A DNA stretch of 64,000 nucleotides from UBA1952 sp965246855 (GCA_965246855.1 CBDFFP010000002.1:62001-126000), one strand, 5' to 3'; shown: positions 9,342 through 18,571, numbered from the stretch's first letter. Made by a program: numbers and translations. Notes: a model not told the origin generated them from the sequence alone.

Positions 9342-9360
9342 GGACACGTTGCGCGTGTCC
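9342..9360. repeat. Hairpin in the leader of rpoC
   Basis: GGACACG/CGTGTCC with a 5-base loop lies about 30-50 bases upstream of the rpoC start, between it and the protease-like gene. It resembles the hairpin at 2884-2900. It could be a repeat relic or affect expression of rpoC relative to rpoB. Confidence 0.5.
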
Positions 9361-9384
9361 GTTCTGATGCGCATGTCCACCTCT

Positions 9385-9846
9385 TTAAAGCGGAATTTTC
9401 TTTCCGAATTCGTCAATAGCATTCACGCTTTTGAGCTTCATTTGCGGAAAGTAAGGGTGGTCTGGATTGACGAGAAGTTGCTCGCGGAGCGGGTCAATAA
9501 TCACGTCCATATTTTCCAACGGAATGCTGCCGAGAAGCGGCTCTGCACTACCGGGAAGAACAACCGCCTGACATTCCTTCTGGCGGTTTTTGAAACGCAG
9601 CTTTACGCTACCAACGAGGTCAAACTCTTCAATCCTTCCGTCAGCAGTTTGCGCTTTGCGCTTTTTCACAAAAGGAAACTGAAGCTGTGCCTGAATTTCC
9701 TCGTTTATGCAAAGGCTGTACGCGCCGCTGTTCACCAGCATCCGCACGGTCATGCGCTTCACCTCTTCCTCACCAATAATAAACCGCCGCGACAACGCAA
9801 GGTCGTCGTTGTTTATCAACTCAATATCGGCATATACAAAGCCCAT
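9385..9846 (-). CDS. Retropepsin-fold (clan AA aspartic protease-like) protein inside the rpoBC operon
   Basis: The product has 153 residues, one retropepsin-type domain and no signal peptide. MLVNSGAYSLCINEEIQ (about 36-52) aligns with the catalytic D-[TS]-G-A motif of clan AA proteases, but the aspartate is Asn39. A second conserved segment, EPLLGSIPLENMDVIID (about 107-123), matches the family's C-terminal psi-loop. The hydrophilic segment between them (KKRKAQTADGRIEEFDL) fits the domain. Retropepsins work as dimers, each chain giving one Asp, so an Asn in both copies should abolish peptidase activity unless it is deamidated. The gene starts 57 bases after rpoB and ends 74 bases before rpoC, so it is probably cotranscribed with them. 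Confidence 0.7.
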   Translation of the reverse strand: MGFVYADIELINNDDLALSRRFIIGEEEVKRMTVRMLVNSGAYSLCINEEIQAQLQFPFVKKRKAQTADGRIEEFDLVGSVKLRFKNRQKECQAVVLPGSAEPLLGSIPLENMDVIIDPLREQLLVNPDHPYFPQMKLKSVNAIDEFGKKIPL

Positions 9847-9903
9847 TTTGTTTGCGGTTTTATCGTTGGTGAGGAAAAGGATTTTTAGCGTAATTCTTTC
9901 GGC

Positions 9904-12900
9904 TTAGTCAAACTTCAGTTCCAGCCCCAGCCCGCGCAGTTCGTTCACCAATACGTTGAACGATTCCGGCGTACTAGGTTTCGGGATGTTGTCGCCTTTT
10001 ACGATAGCCTCATAGGTTTTTGCACGGCCTGCGATGTCATCGGATTTCAGCGTCAGCAACTCTTGAAGGATGTTGGCCGCGCCATAAGCTTCCAAAGCCC
10101 ACACTTCCATTTCCCCGAAACGCTGTCCACCGAACTGCGCCTTACCACCGAGCGGCTGCTGCGTGATGAGGGAGTATGGCCCGATAGAACGCGCGTGCAT
10201 CTTGTCGTCCACCATGTGGTGCAACTTAATCATGTAGATAATGCCCACCGTGGCTTTCTGGTCAAAACGCTCACCGGTTTCGCCGTCGTAGAGATACGTG
10301 TGACCGAAGTCGGGAAGTCCCGCCTGACGGATAAGGTCGTCGATTTCGTCCACGCTTGCGCCGTCAAAAATGGGCGTTGCAAAGCGCACATTCAGCTTCT
10401 CGCCAGCCCAGCCAAGGATGGTTTCGTAAATCTGACCGAGGTTCATCCGGCTTGGTACGCCCAGCGGGTTCAGCACGATGTCCACCGGCGTTCCGTCTTC
10501 CAGGAATGGCATGTCTTCCGCCCGGACAATCCGCGCAACGATGCCTTTGTTTCCGTGGCGACCCGCCATTTTATCACCGACTTTCAGCTTGCGCTTAGCA
10601 GCGAGATACACCTTCGCCAGTTTCAGAACGCCCGCAGGCAATTCGTCGCCGATGCTGAGGTTGAATTTTTCGCGCTTGTAGCGGCCCAACTCTTCGTTGT
10701 ACTTAATGCTGTAGTTGTGCAGCAGTTGGTTCAGCAGGTCGTCGGTTTCTTCTTCGCCCGTCCAGCCCAGCGGATTTACGTTGGTGTAGTCAATCGCGCC
10801 CAGGTTTTTCGGGTTGAATTTCCCGCCTTTGGCAATGATGATTTCGCCGAAGTTGTTGGTAACGCCCGCTGCAGTTTTGTCTTTCAGCAAGGTCATCAAC
10901 TTGTCCATCAGAAGCTCTTCCACCAAAGCGAGGTTCTTCTTGTGGCTCTCCTCAATTTTCTCCAGTTTGCCTTTGTCGTTGCTCTTCGCGTTCTTGTCTT
11001 TTTTGGCGCGCTGGAAAAGCTGCTTCTTAATCACGATTCCTTCAATTCCAGAAGGTGCTTTCAAGGAAGCATCTTTCGCGTCGCCTGCTTTGTCGCCAAA
11101 GATTGCGCGGAGAAGTTTTTCTTCCGGCGTTGGGTCGGTCTCGCCTTTCGGGGTGATTTTTCCAATCAGGATGTCGCCTTCTTTGATGTGTGCACCAATG
11201 CGGATGAGGCCGTTTTCGTCCAGGTCTTTCGTGGCTTCTTCGCTCACGTTAGGAATATCAGAAGTCAGTTCTTCTTCGCCCAGCTTCGTATCGCGCACTT
11301 CCAGTTCGTACTCGTCAATGTGAATGGACGTGAACAAATCGTCGCGCACTACTTTTTCGTTGATAACAATGGCATCCTCAAAGTTGTAACCCTTCCACGG
11401 CATGAACGCCACTTTCAGGTTGCGGCCCAGCGCCAGTTCGCCCGCTTGTGTGGCGTAACCGTCGGTAAGGAAATCACCGGTTTTCACCTTCTGCCCTTTC
11501 TTCACGGCAGGCTTCAGGGTGATGCTCGTACTTTGGTTGGTTTTGACGTATTTGGTCAGCGTGTACTTGCGCAAATCTTCTTCAAAAGAAACAAGACGCG
11601 CTTTGTCGTTGCGGTTGTAGCGCACATGGATTTCGTTGGCATCTACATACTCCACCACGCCGTCGCCTTCTGCATGGAACTGAATGCGCGCGTCGCGGGC
11701 GGCGCGACCTTCCAGACCGGTTCCTACAATCGGAACCTGCGGACGAATCAGCGGCACGGCTTGACGCTGCATGTTGGAACCCATCAGGGCGCGGTTGGCG
11801 TCATCATGCTCCAAGAACGGAATCAGCGAAGCAGAAAGGCCTACAATCTGATTCGGTGCTACGTCCATGTACTCTACTTCATTCGGCGCCAGAATCGGAA
11901 AGTCGCCGGTTTGGCGGGCGCGAATCTGGTCTTCTACGAAATGGCCTTTCTCATCCAGCGGCACGTTGGCCTGCGCGATTTTCGCGAGGTCTTCTTCTTC
12001 TGCACTCAGATAGGTTTGCTTACGCATATCCACGCGGCCTTCTTTCACTTTGCGATACGGGGTTTCGATGAAACCCATATCGTTGATTTTGGCGTGTACG
12101 CAAAGCGTGGAAATCAAGCCGATGTTTGGCCCTTCCGGTGTCTCAATGGTGCAGAGACGACCATAGTGGGAATAGTGTACGTCGCGTACCTCAAAGCCGG
12201 CGCGCTCGCGGCTCAGACCGCCAGGCCCGAGTGCGGAAATACGACGCTTGTGCGTGATTTCAGAAAGCGGATTCGTTTGGTCAAGGAACTGCGAAAGCTG
12301 GCTTGTGCCGAAGAACGAGTTGATAACGGAGGAAAGCGTCCGCGCATTAATCAGGTCAATCGGCGTAAACACCTCGTTGTCGCGCACGTTCATCCGCTCG
12401 CGAATCGTCCGGGCCATCCGCGCCAGACCTACGCCGAACTGGGCAAACAACTGTTCGCCCACCGTGCGCACCCGGCGGTTGGAAAGGTGGTCAATATCAT
12501 CAATCTCGGCCTTGCCATTGGTAAGGCGCACGAGATATTTAATGATGGTAATAATGTCTTCGCGGGACAGGACTTTGCTGTTCATCGAAATGTCCAGACC
12601 AAGCCGGCGATTGATTTTGTAGCGGCCTACTTCGCCCAAGTCGTAACGCTTGTCGGAGAAGAAGAGCTTATCAATGATGCCGCGCGCAGTTTCATCGTCC
12701 GGCGCATCCGAGCCACGCAGTTGGCGGTAGATGTGCTGCACCGCTTCCAACTCAGAGTTAGACGTATCCTTATTCAGCGTGTTATAGATAATAGAATAGT
12801 CGCCGCTCACTTCTTCCTTTTGCAGGAAAACAGTCGGGATTCCCAGTTCTACAATCGTGTCCAAGTTGTACTCGTCCAGCACCGCGTCGCGGTCAAGCAG

Positions 12901-13713
12901 CACTTCATTCCGCTCAATGGAAACCACTTCGCCGGTGTCTTCATCCACAAAATCTTCCGTCCAGGAACGCAGTACGCGGGCAGCCAAACGGCGGCCTACG
13001 TTGGCTTCCAGATTTTTGCGGTCTGCCTTCACCTCGTCGGCCATGCCGAAGAGTTGCAGAATGTCCTTATCTGTTTCATAGCCGATAGAGCGTAGCAGCG
13101 TCGTAACCGGGAACTTCTTTTTCCGGTCAATGTACGCATACATTACGTTATTAATATCGGTTGCAAATTCCATCCACGCACCTTTGAAAGGAATTACGCG
13201 GGCGGAATAGATTTTGGTGCCGTTCGGGTGAACACTTTGTCCGAAAAACACGCCCGGCGAGCGGTGAAGCTGAGAAACCACCACACGCTCTGCACCGTTG
13301 ATAACGAAGGTGCCGCGCGGCGTCATGTAGGGAATGTTTCCGAGAAACACGTCCTGCACGATTGTTTCAAAGTCCACGTGTTCTTCGTCGTTACAGCTCA
13401 GCTTCAGCTTCGCCTTGAGCGGCACGCTGTACGTGAGGCCACGCTCCATACACTCGTCAATCGAGTAGCGGGGCGGGTCAATGAAGTAGTCGAGAAACTC
13501 AAGGACGAAGATGTTGCGGGTGTCGGAAATCGGGAAGTTTTCCTTGAACACGCGAAAAAGGCCTTCGTTGTCGCGCTTGTCCGGCGTCGTCTCCAGTTGG
13601 AAGAAATCCTGGAAAGACTGAAGTTGGATGGCAAGCAGATCGGGCGTGTCGGCGACGTCGTGGATTTTTCCGAAGTTTATCCGTCCGGTAGCGGTTGTCT
13701 TCTGTGGAACCAT
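9904..13713 (-). CDS. rpoB: DNA-directed RNA polymerase subunit beta
   Basis: The product has 1269 residues from the ATG at 13713 (MVPQKTTATGRINFGKI); a longer frame to 13800 adds 29 residues unlike RpoB N-termini. Recognisable segments include the rifampicin region (FFGTSQLSQFLDQTNPLSE, then HKRRISALGPGGL), the Mg2+/nucleotide region GYNFEDAIVINE, GRHGNKGI, and the C-terminal clamp FGEMEVWALEAYGA. The rif region looks wild-type by eye. A good promoter lies about 200 bases upstream, giving a leader of about 190 bases. The usual rplK-rplA-rplJ-rplL genes are absent upstream. Confidence 0.99.
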   Translation of the reverse strand: MVPQKTTATGRINFGKIHDVADTPDLLAIQLQSFQDFFQLETTPDKRDNEGLFRVFKENFPISDTRNIFVLEFLDYFIDPPRYSIDECMERGLTYSVPLKAKLKLSCNDEEHVDFETIVQDVFLGNIPYMTPRGTFVINGAERVVVSQLHRSPGVFFGQSVHPNGTKIYSARVIPFKGAWMEFATDINNVMYAYIDRKKKFPVTTLLRSIGYETDKDILQLFGMADEVKADRKNLEANVGRRLAARVLRSWTEDFVDEDTGEVVSIERNEVLLDRDAVLDEYNLDTIVELGIPTVFLQKEEVSGDYSIIYNTLNKDTSNSELEAVQHIYRQLRGSDAPDDETARGIIDKLFFSDKRYDLGEVGRYKINRRLGLDISMNSKVLSREDIITIIKYLVRLTNGKAEIDDIDHLSNRRVRTVGEQLFAQFGVGLARMARTIRERMNVRDNEVFTPIDLINARTLSSVINSFFGTSQLSQFLDQTNPLSEITHKRRISALGPGGLSRERAGFEVRDVHYSHYGRLCTIETPEGPNIGLISTLCVHAKINDMGFIETPYRKVKEGRVDMRKQTYLSAEEEDLAKIAQANVPLDEKGHFVEDQIRARQTGDFPILAPNEVEYMDVAPNQIVGLSASLIPFLEHDDANRALMGSNMQRQAVPLIRPQVPIVGTGLEGRAARDARIQFHAEGDGVVEYVDANEIHVRYNRNDKARLVSFEEDLRKYTLTKYVKTNQSTSITLKPAVKKGQKVKTGDFLTDGYATQAGELALGRNLKVAFMPWKGYNFEDAIVINEKVVRDDLFTSIHIDEYELEVRDTKLGEEELTSDIPNVSEEATKDLDENGLIRIGAHIKEGDILIGKITPKGETDPTPEEKLLRAIFGDKAGDAKDASLKAPSGIEGIVIKKQLFQRAKKDKNAKSNDKGKLEKIEESHKKNLALVEELLMDKLMTLLKDKTAAGVTNNFGEIIIAKGGKFNPKNLGAIDYTNVNPLGWTGEEETDDLLNQLLHNYSIKYNEELGRYKREKFNLSIGDELPAGVLKLAKVYLAAKRKLKVGDKMAGRHGNKGIVARIVRAEDMPFLEDGTPVDIVLNPLGVPSRMNLGQIYETILGWAGEKLNVRFATPIFDGASVDEIDDLIRQAGLPDFGHTYLYDGETGERFDQKATVGIIYMIKLHHMVDDKMHARSIGPYSLITQQPLGGKAQFGGQRFGEMEVWALEAYGAANILQELLTLKSDDIAGRAKTYEAIVKGDNIPKPSTPESFNVLVNELRGLGLELKFD

Positions 13714-13909
13714 AATTTTATTTAAGCGCCCCAAAGATTTTTTGGGGGAAAGTGAAAAAAGAACGAGACCTTTGGGCAATAGAGACGCCAAAAAGCCCAC
13801 ATGCAGAGGGGCTAATTTCTACAGGCAGGTTTGGGGTAAGAGGATTTTCAGGGATAATTTACCAAAAAGAAAAGAGGCACGCGGGGAAGCCCTTTTGGTA
13901 AAGGGACGG

Positions 13910-13942
13910 CAAAAGTACGACTTTCGCCTCTTAAATAGCAAA
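13910..13942 (-). promoter_or_regulatory. Promoter of rpoB
   Basis: On the minus strand, TTTG (13939-13942), a 21-base spacer and TACTTTTG (13910-13917) fit the Bacteroidetes sigma consensus. Transcription should start near 13903, leaving an untranslated leader of about 190 bases before the ATG at 13713. No competing ORF is convincing within that leader. Confidence 0.7.
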
Positions 13943-14194
13943 TTGCGTTCCAAACTGCCAAGAGGCTTATATATTTCTTAATAAAGAAATTGTAAAAGCG
14001 GTGGTTTCGCTGTTTTTATTTTTAATAGAATGGAAAAAAGAAGCTTTCCGGGAAGAAAACTCTCCACAAAATCTATCCTGAAAGGCGAAAAATTGCTTCC
14101 ACAAATTCGTTCTGTTCTGTCTGAAAAAGGTCTGATTTCCACAAACGGCTTTTGCGTCTTATTTTGCCGTTCCGTTTCCAGCTTTTTACACTCC

Positions 14195-14731
14195 ATGCGT
14201 TTTACGTTTTCCCTCCTGCTGGCGCTCTCTTCTTTGGCGCTTTTTTCCTGCGAAAAAAGCAGTCCGACAAATATCGCTACCGTTTACCGTCATCAGGTTT
14301 TCAACTACAGTTTCAACCGGGGGCAGGTGCGGGGCAAACCCGCTTATTACAAACAGCGTAGCGGCCTCGACTCTATGTGGGCGCGGCTGACGCTGGATGA
14401 AATGCCGCTGCAGCAAACCCGCATTGAGGTGGCTCTTTACAACGCGCCGGAAGGCACAGGTTTTCCGGTGAATGTGCGGCAGGTGGACACAACATATTGG
14501 GGCTATGACTACGCACCGGATGCGGCTGTTTTTTCTACGGTGATGGCAGGGAAAGGTCTTGGCAGCATGACTGTGGACACCTTCCTGTCGCTCTATAGCT
14601 ACGACTATCTCATCACGAAATACGATGGCTATTTTGTGGTTCAGGATCCAATAACGCCCGACACCACGTCGCGGCAGATTGACACGTTTTCGTCGGCAGT
14701 GTTTCCGGTGTTCGGGACGTTTGCGCGCTGA
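14195..14731 (+). CDS. Lipoprotein of unknown function
   Basis: The product has 178 residues from the ATG at 14195, which gives a clean lipoprotein signal (FSLLLALSSLALFSC) with lipobox Cys at about residue 19. An upstream in-frame ATG at 14030 adds 55 residues unlike a secreted protein. The mature part has many Tyr and Thr, few charges, and short strands such as YWGYDYAP and YSYDYLITKYDGYFVVQD. No family is recognised. It is probably anchored in the outer membrane or periplasm. It ends 15 bases before Sua5. Confidence 0.7.
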   Translation: MRFTFSLLLALSSLALFSCEKSSPTNIATVYRHQVFNYSFNRGQVRGKPAYYKQRSGLDSMWARLTLDEMPLQQTRIEVALYNAPEGTGFPVNVRQVDTTYWGYDYAPDAAVFSTVMAGKGLGSMTVDTFLSLYSYDYLITKYDGYFVVQDPITPDTTSRQIDTFSSAVFPVFGTFAR

Positions 14732-14746
14732 TTATTTTTCTGCTTT

Positions 14747-15721
14747 TTGCACACCAAGACCGGAACGGATATTACGCACGCGTCAGCGTTGCTAAAAGCG
14801 GGCGAGGTAGTGGCCGTTCCCACCGAAACGGTTTATGGCCTTGCAGCGAATGCGCTGAATGAAGAAGCGGTACTCCGAATTTTTTCCGCTAAAAAACGCC
14901 CGCAGTTTAACCCGCTAATTGTGCATTTCAAAGACGCAGAAGCGGCTTTTGAAATGGCGGCAGAGATTCCCCCGATGGCCTGGAAATTGGCCGAAGCGTT
15001 CTGGCCCGGCCCGCTTACTATTTTATTGCCGAAGAAATCTCAAATTCCTGACCTTGTGACGGCGGGTAGTTCGCGCGTGGCATTGCGGGTTCCGGCGCAC
15101 CCGGTGTTTCAAAAATTGCTTTCACAACTTTCTTTTCCGCTTGCCGCGCCAAGTGCCAATCTCTTCGGCGCAATCAGTCCGACGCAGGCGGCGCACGTAG
15201 CGCAAAGTCTGGCGGGCCGCGTGCCGTATATTCTGGATGGCGGGCCGAGCGAAGTAGGATTGGAATCCACGATTATTGGTTTTTCAGAAAGCGGCGTGCC
15301 GGTACTTTATCGGAACGGCGGCATTGCGCGGGAAGCAATTGAGGCGGTTTTGGGAACGCTCGTTTTGATGCAAAATGAACCTTCGGAACACCCTGTTGCG
15401 CCGGGACAATTAAAGAGCCATTACGCGCCGGAGAAGCCTTTGTTTTTCGGCCCTTCCCTGCCTGATTTGTTGCAAAAAGCGGGAACTTCCCAAGTAGCCA
15501 TTATTTCTTTTAAAGAGAAATTCCCGGGGGGCGTGCCGCAGTTTGTGCTTTCGCCGAAAGGGGATTTAAATGAAGCTGCCCGCAATCTTTTCGCGGCGCT
15601 GTATTGGGCAGATGCACAGCCTGTAGAAGCGATTCTGGCAATAGCCGTGTCGAAAGAAGGATTAGGCGCGGCAATTAATGACCGACTGCGGCGCGCGGCT
15701 TACATGGGTTATAAGTCATGA
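14747..15721 (+). CDS. sua5: L-threonylcarbamoyladenylate synthase (Sua5 type)
   Basis: The product has 324 residues: a YrdC/Sua5 catalytic domain plus the Sua5 C-terminal domain. Markers are VPTETVYGLAANAL (about 25-38), KRPQFNPLIVHF, PGPLTILL, LAAPSANLFGAISPTQAAHV, and PGQLKSHYAPEKPL opening the C-terminal domain. The enzyme makes threonylcarbamoyl-AMP from Thr, bicarbonate and ATP for the t6A modification of tRNAs reading ANN codons. The start is TTG at 14747, with no better ATG downstream before the catalytic block. The stop codon lies inside the hairpin arm that follows. Confidence 0.93.
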   Translation: MHTKTGTDITHASALLKAGEVVAVPTETVYGLAANALNEEAVLRIFSAKKRPQFNPLIVHFKDAEAAFEMAAEIPPMAWKLAEAFWPGPLTILLPKKSQIPDLVTAGSSRVALRVPAHPVFQKLLSQLSFPLAAPSANLFGAISPTQAAHVAQSLAGRVPYILDGGPSEVGLESTIIGFSESGVPVLYRNGGIAREAIEAVLGTLVLMQNEPSEHPVAPGQLKSHYAPEKPLFFGPSLPDLLQKAGTSQVAIISFKEKFPGGVPQFVLSPKGDLNEAARNLFAALYWADAQPVEAILAIAVSKEGLGAAINDRLRRAAYMGYKS

Positions 15722-15764
15722 GTCATGAGTCATAATGACCCATGACTGATGACTCATGACTTAT
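15711..15764. repeat. 23-bp inverted repeat of TCATGAG/TGACTCA words after sua5
   Basis: Left arm 15711-15733 pairs with right arm 15742-15764 at 22 of 23 positions around an 8-base loop. Each arm is itself made of direct repeats of about 8 bases (AGTCATG). The Sua5 stop codon lies in the left arm. There is no T tract, so it is not a classic terminator. Confidence 0.75.
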
Positions 15765-15844
15765 GTTCCGCCCCGGCATGATTGTATAGGGCGCTCCCGA
15801 AAACCTTTTATTTTAACGCTTTTTTCCGCTCCCTCCCTTATACT

Positions 15845-16627
15845 GTGTCGCAGGCATTGACTACTCCGCCCTTCTGGGAAAAACCGCTGCTCGCTATTGC
15901 AGAGCAGATGCGGTTCATGGGCTCCTTTTTCCGAAACCTGTTTCGCCGGGGTTTTGAGTGGGGAGAGTTTGTGCGGCAGGGCTATCTCATCGGCTATAAA
16001 TCTTTTGGCCTCTGCGCGCTCACGGGCTTTATTCTAGGCTTCGTGCTGACGCTGCAAAGCATCCCGACGATGAAGGAATTCGGGGCTACGAGTTTTGTGC
16101 CGGCCATGGTGGCCATCTCGGTTATCCGGGAAGTGGGGCCGGTGATTATTGCGCTTATCTGCACCGGAAAAGTGGCTTCTTCTATTGGCGCGGAACTCGG
16201 CTCTATGAAAGTGACGGAGCAGATAGACGCAATGGAAGTTTCGGGCGCTTCGCCGATGCAATACTTGGTGGTAACACGCATTCTGGCCTGCACCATCATG
16301 GTTCCGATTCTGACACTGATGGCGGATGCACTGGCGCTCACGGGCGGCTGGGTGGCTTCTAACCTGAGCAGCAAAGTTTCTTGGATTGTGTACTTCGGCA
16401 AGTCGTTTGATTCGCTGGAATTTGTGGATCTTATCCCGGCTTTTATCAAAACCGTTTTCTTTGGCTTCGCCATTGGATTTGTGGGAACTTATAAAGGCTA
16501 CAACTCCGACCGGGGCACGGAAAGCGTGGGCGTAGCGGCCAACAGCGCCGTGGTGAGCGCCTCGCTTTGGGTGATTGTGCTGGATGCGATTGCCGTGCAG
16601 CTCACCTCTGTTTTTGCTTATAGTTAA
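15845..16627 (+). CDS. mlaE: MlaE-family ABC transporter permease
   Basis: The product has about 260 residues from GTG 15845; a TTG at 15782 would add 21 residues of weak character. Features of the MlaE/YrbE permease are an N-terminal amphipathic segment, GFILGFVLTLQ, the coupling-helix region SVIREVGPVIIALICTGKVASSIGAELGSM split over residues about 95-130, VTEQIDAMEV, and five or so membrane segments ending in VIVLDAIAVQLTSVFAY. With the next two genes it forms an inner-membrane complex that moves phospholipids between the membranes. Twenty-four bases separate it from the ATPase gene. Confidence 0.9.
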   Translation: MSQALTTPPFWEKPLLAIAEQMRFMGSFFRNLFRRGFEWGEFVRQGYLIGYKSFGLCALTGFILGFVLTLQSIPTMKEFGATSFVPAMVAISVIREVGPVIIALICTGKVASSIGAELGSMKVTEQIDAMEVSGASPMQYLVVTRILACTIMVPILTLMADALALTGGWVASNLSSKVSWIVYFGKSFDSLEFVDLIPAFIKTVFFGFAIGFVGTYKGYNSDRGTESVGVAANSAVVSASLWVIVLDAIAVQLTSVFAYS

Positions 16628-16651
16628 GCGCCTTCTCCCCGGAAAAAGACC

Positions 16652-17488
16652 ATGAAAGAAACCCCAAACAACTCCGCAGAAGTCCGCAGCAATCCGCCCG
16701 CAGCCACGCCGCAGTTCCTTCAAAAAGAAGGCAGCAAGAAAGGAAATGGCAAAGATGAGGTGGTGGTGCAGATTGAGCATCTGGCCAAATCCTTTGGCAG
16801 CAACAAGGTGCTGACCGACCTGAGCTACAACGTCTATCGCGGCGAAAACCTGATTGTGCTGGGCAAGTCGGGAACCGGGAAATCAGTTTCCATTAAGTGT
16901 ATGGTGGGCATGTTGCGGCAGGATTCCGGGGTGGTGAAAGTGTTTGACCAAGAGGTGAAGGATTTAAATGAAGATGGCCTGCGCGACCTGCGCATCCGCA
17001 TTGGGTTTCTGTTTCAGAGCGGCGCGCTGTATGACTCTATGACCGTGCGCGACAACCTGTCTTTTCCCCTTACGCGCGTGTTGAAGCTGAAAGACAAAGC
17101 CGAGATTGAGCAGCGGATACAGGAAATGCTGGAAGGCGTGGGGCTGGCGAATGCGATAGACAAAATGCCTTCTGACCTTTCGGGCGGACAGCGCAAGCGC
17201 ATTGGGCTGGCGCGCACGCTGATTCTAAAGCCGGAAATCATGCTTTATGATGAGCCGACTACGGGTCTTGACCCAATTACGTCCCGTGAAATCAGCGAGC
17301 TGATACGCGAGATGCAACGCAAATACAATATTTCTTCTATCATCATTACCCACGACATGGAATGCGCCCGCATCAGCGGCGACCGCATTATCGTGATGAA
17401 GGAAGGCACCATTACGGCAGAAGGGCAGTTTGACGCGCTTTTCCATTCCGAAGACCCTTTTGTCCGTTCTTTTTTCCAACCCGCTTAA
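16652..17488 (+). CDS. mlaF: MlaF-type ABC transporter ATP-binding protein
   Basis: The product has 278 residues. Walker A is GKSGTGKS (about residues 72-79), the signature is LSGGQRKRIGLAR (about 175-187), Walker B is IMLYDEPTTGLD (about 195-206), and the switch His lies in IIITHDM (about 228-234). The N-terminal 35 residues are Pro/Ala/Lys-rich and probably disordered. It powers the lipid transporter formed with the flanking permease and MCE protein. Confidence 0.93.
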   Translation: MKETPNNSAEVRSNPPAATPQFLQKEGSKKGNGKDEVVVQIEHLAKSFGSNKVLTDLSYNVYRGENLIVLGKSGTGKSVSIKCMVGMLRQDSGVVKVFDQEVKDLNEDGLRDLRIRIGFLFQSGALYDSMTVRDNLSFPLTRVLKLKDKAEIEQRIQEMLEGVGLANAIDKMPSDLSGGQRKRIGLARTLILKPEIMLYDEPTTGLDPITSREISELIREMQRKYNISSIIITHDMECARISGDRIIVMKEGTITAEGQFDALFHSEDPFVRSFFQPA

Positions 17489-17508
17489 TTAAAATTCTAC
17501 AGAAAATC

Positions 17509-18498
17509 ATGCAGGCTACTACTACTTCCCAAAAAATCCGCATCAGCCTTTTCACCCTTGCCGGGTTGCTTCTTTTCGTTGTTGGTATTTTCTTTATCGG
17601 AAAATCCAAAAGCCTTTTTACCCAGACCTACCACGTGTATGGAACCTTCAACAACGTGGGTGGATTGCAGGTGGGCAACAACGTGCGCTTTGCGGGCATT
17701 CTGGCCGGCTCCATAGAAAGCATCAGTGTGGTGAACGACACAACAGTGCGCGTGGACATGCGGATGCAAACAAAATATCAGCCTTACATCAAAAGCGACG
17801 CGAGAGCATCCATTGGCTCCGACGGATTGATGGGCGACAAATTGATAACCATTGTGCCCGGCATGACAAGCAAAACGCCCTTGAAAGACGGACAGCGCAT
17901 TGCCACCGTGAACCCATTGGATTTCGACAAGGTGATTAGCAAGTTTACCGCTGTGGCCGACAATGCCAATACGATTACCGCTGTGCTGGCCGATATGGCG
18001 ACGGAGATGCGGGGCGGAAAGGGCACGATTGGCCGCCTGATGTATAACGACGACCTGGCGGTGCAGATTGAAGGCACAATGGCGAACGCCAACCGCATGA
18101 CTGCGTCTTTTGCCGACCTGACCGCGCAGGTGCGCTCCGGTAAAGGCTCGGTGGGGCAGCTGTTTTACACCAGCCGCCTTTCCGACAGCCTCAACAGCGC
18201 CACAGGCTCGGCCAGCAAGGCGATGGCCAGTGCCGATGAGGCGGTGAAAAACATCAGCACAGCGGCTTACAACTTTAGCGAGAACATGAAGGCGCTGCAA
18301 GGAAACGTCTTGTTCCGCAGTTATTTCCGCAAAAAAGAAGCTGCAGAAGGTGCAGACGTGCAGATGATTGGCAACGGCGCGGCGATTGACAACACCACCA
18401 TCCAAAACGACCTGACGGACGCCGAACTGACGGAGATGCGCCGCACGGCGGAAAAAGAACTGGAAAAGCGGAAAAAGACGGGAAGAGGCGGGAAGTAA
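17509..18498 (+). CDS. mlaD: MlaD-like MCE-domain protein
   Basis: The product has 329 residues. One N-terminal membrane anchor (LFTLAGLLLFVVGIFFIG, about 14-31) is followed by a single MCE domain (VYGTFNNVGGLQVGNNVRFAG, read in two parts, about 44-64, to GLMGDKLITI). The C-terminal half is a long helical region with repeated GxGTIGRLMYND/GKGSVGQLFYTS-type motifs, found in many MCE proteins. The final 40 residues are charged (RRTAEKELEKRKKTGRGGK). It is the periplasmic substrate-channel subunit. A 26-bp palindrome follows 13 bases after the stop. Confidence 0.9.
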   Translation: MQATTTSQKIRISLFTLAGLLLFVVGIFFIGKSKSLFTQTYHVYGTFNNVGGLQVGNNVRFAGILAGSIESISVVNDTTVRVDMRMQTKYQPYIKSDARASIGSDGLMGDKLITIVPGMTSKTPLKDGQRIATVNPLDFDKVISKFTAVADNANTITAVLADMATEMRGGKGTIGRLMYNDDLAVQIEGTMANANRMTASFADLTAQVRSGKGSVGQLFYTSRLSDSLNSATGSASKAMASADEAVKNISTAAYNFSENMKALQGNVLFRSYFRKKEAAEGADVQMIGNGAAIDNTTIQNDLTDAELTEMRRTAEKELEKRKKTGRGGK

Positions 18499-18511
18499 AG
18501 GTTTTTTTTAC

Positions 18512-18571
18512 GGTGCATACATAAACGGCGGCGGCGCATACATACGCGCCGCCGCCGTTTATGTATGCACC
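18512..18571. repeat. 26-bp perfect palindrome between the mla genes and the tandem array
   Basis: Left arm 18512-18537 and right arm 18546-18571 are exact reverse complements over 26 bases, rich in CGGCGG, with an 8-base loop ATACATAC. T7 lies on the left side and none on the right, so it is a poor classic terminator for either strand. It directly adjoins the 21-bp array. Confidence 0.85.

Noticed and set aside
10063..13095. 1010-codon open frame on the plus strand
   Set aside because: Antisense to rpoB; same shadow pattern, no start signals or motifs.
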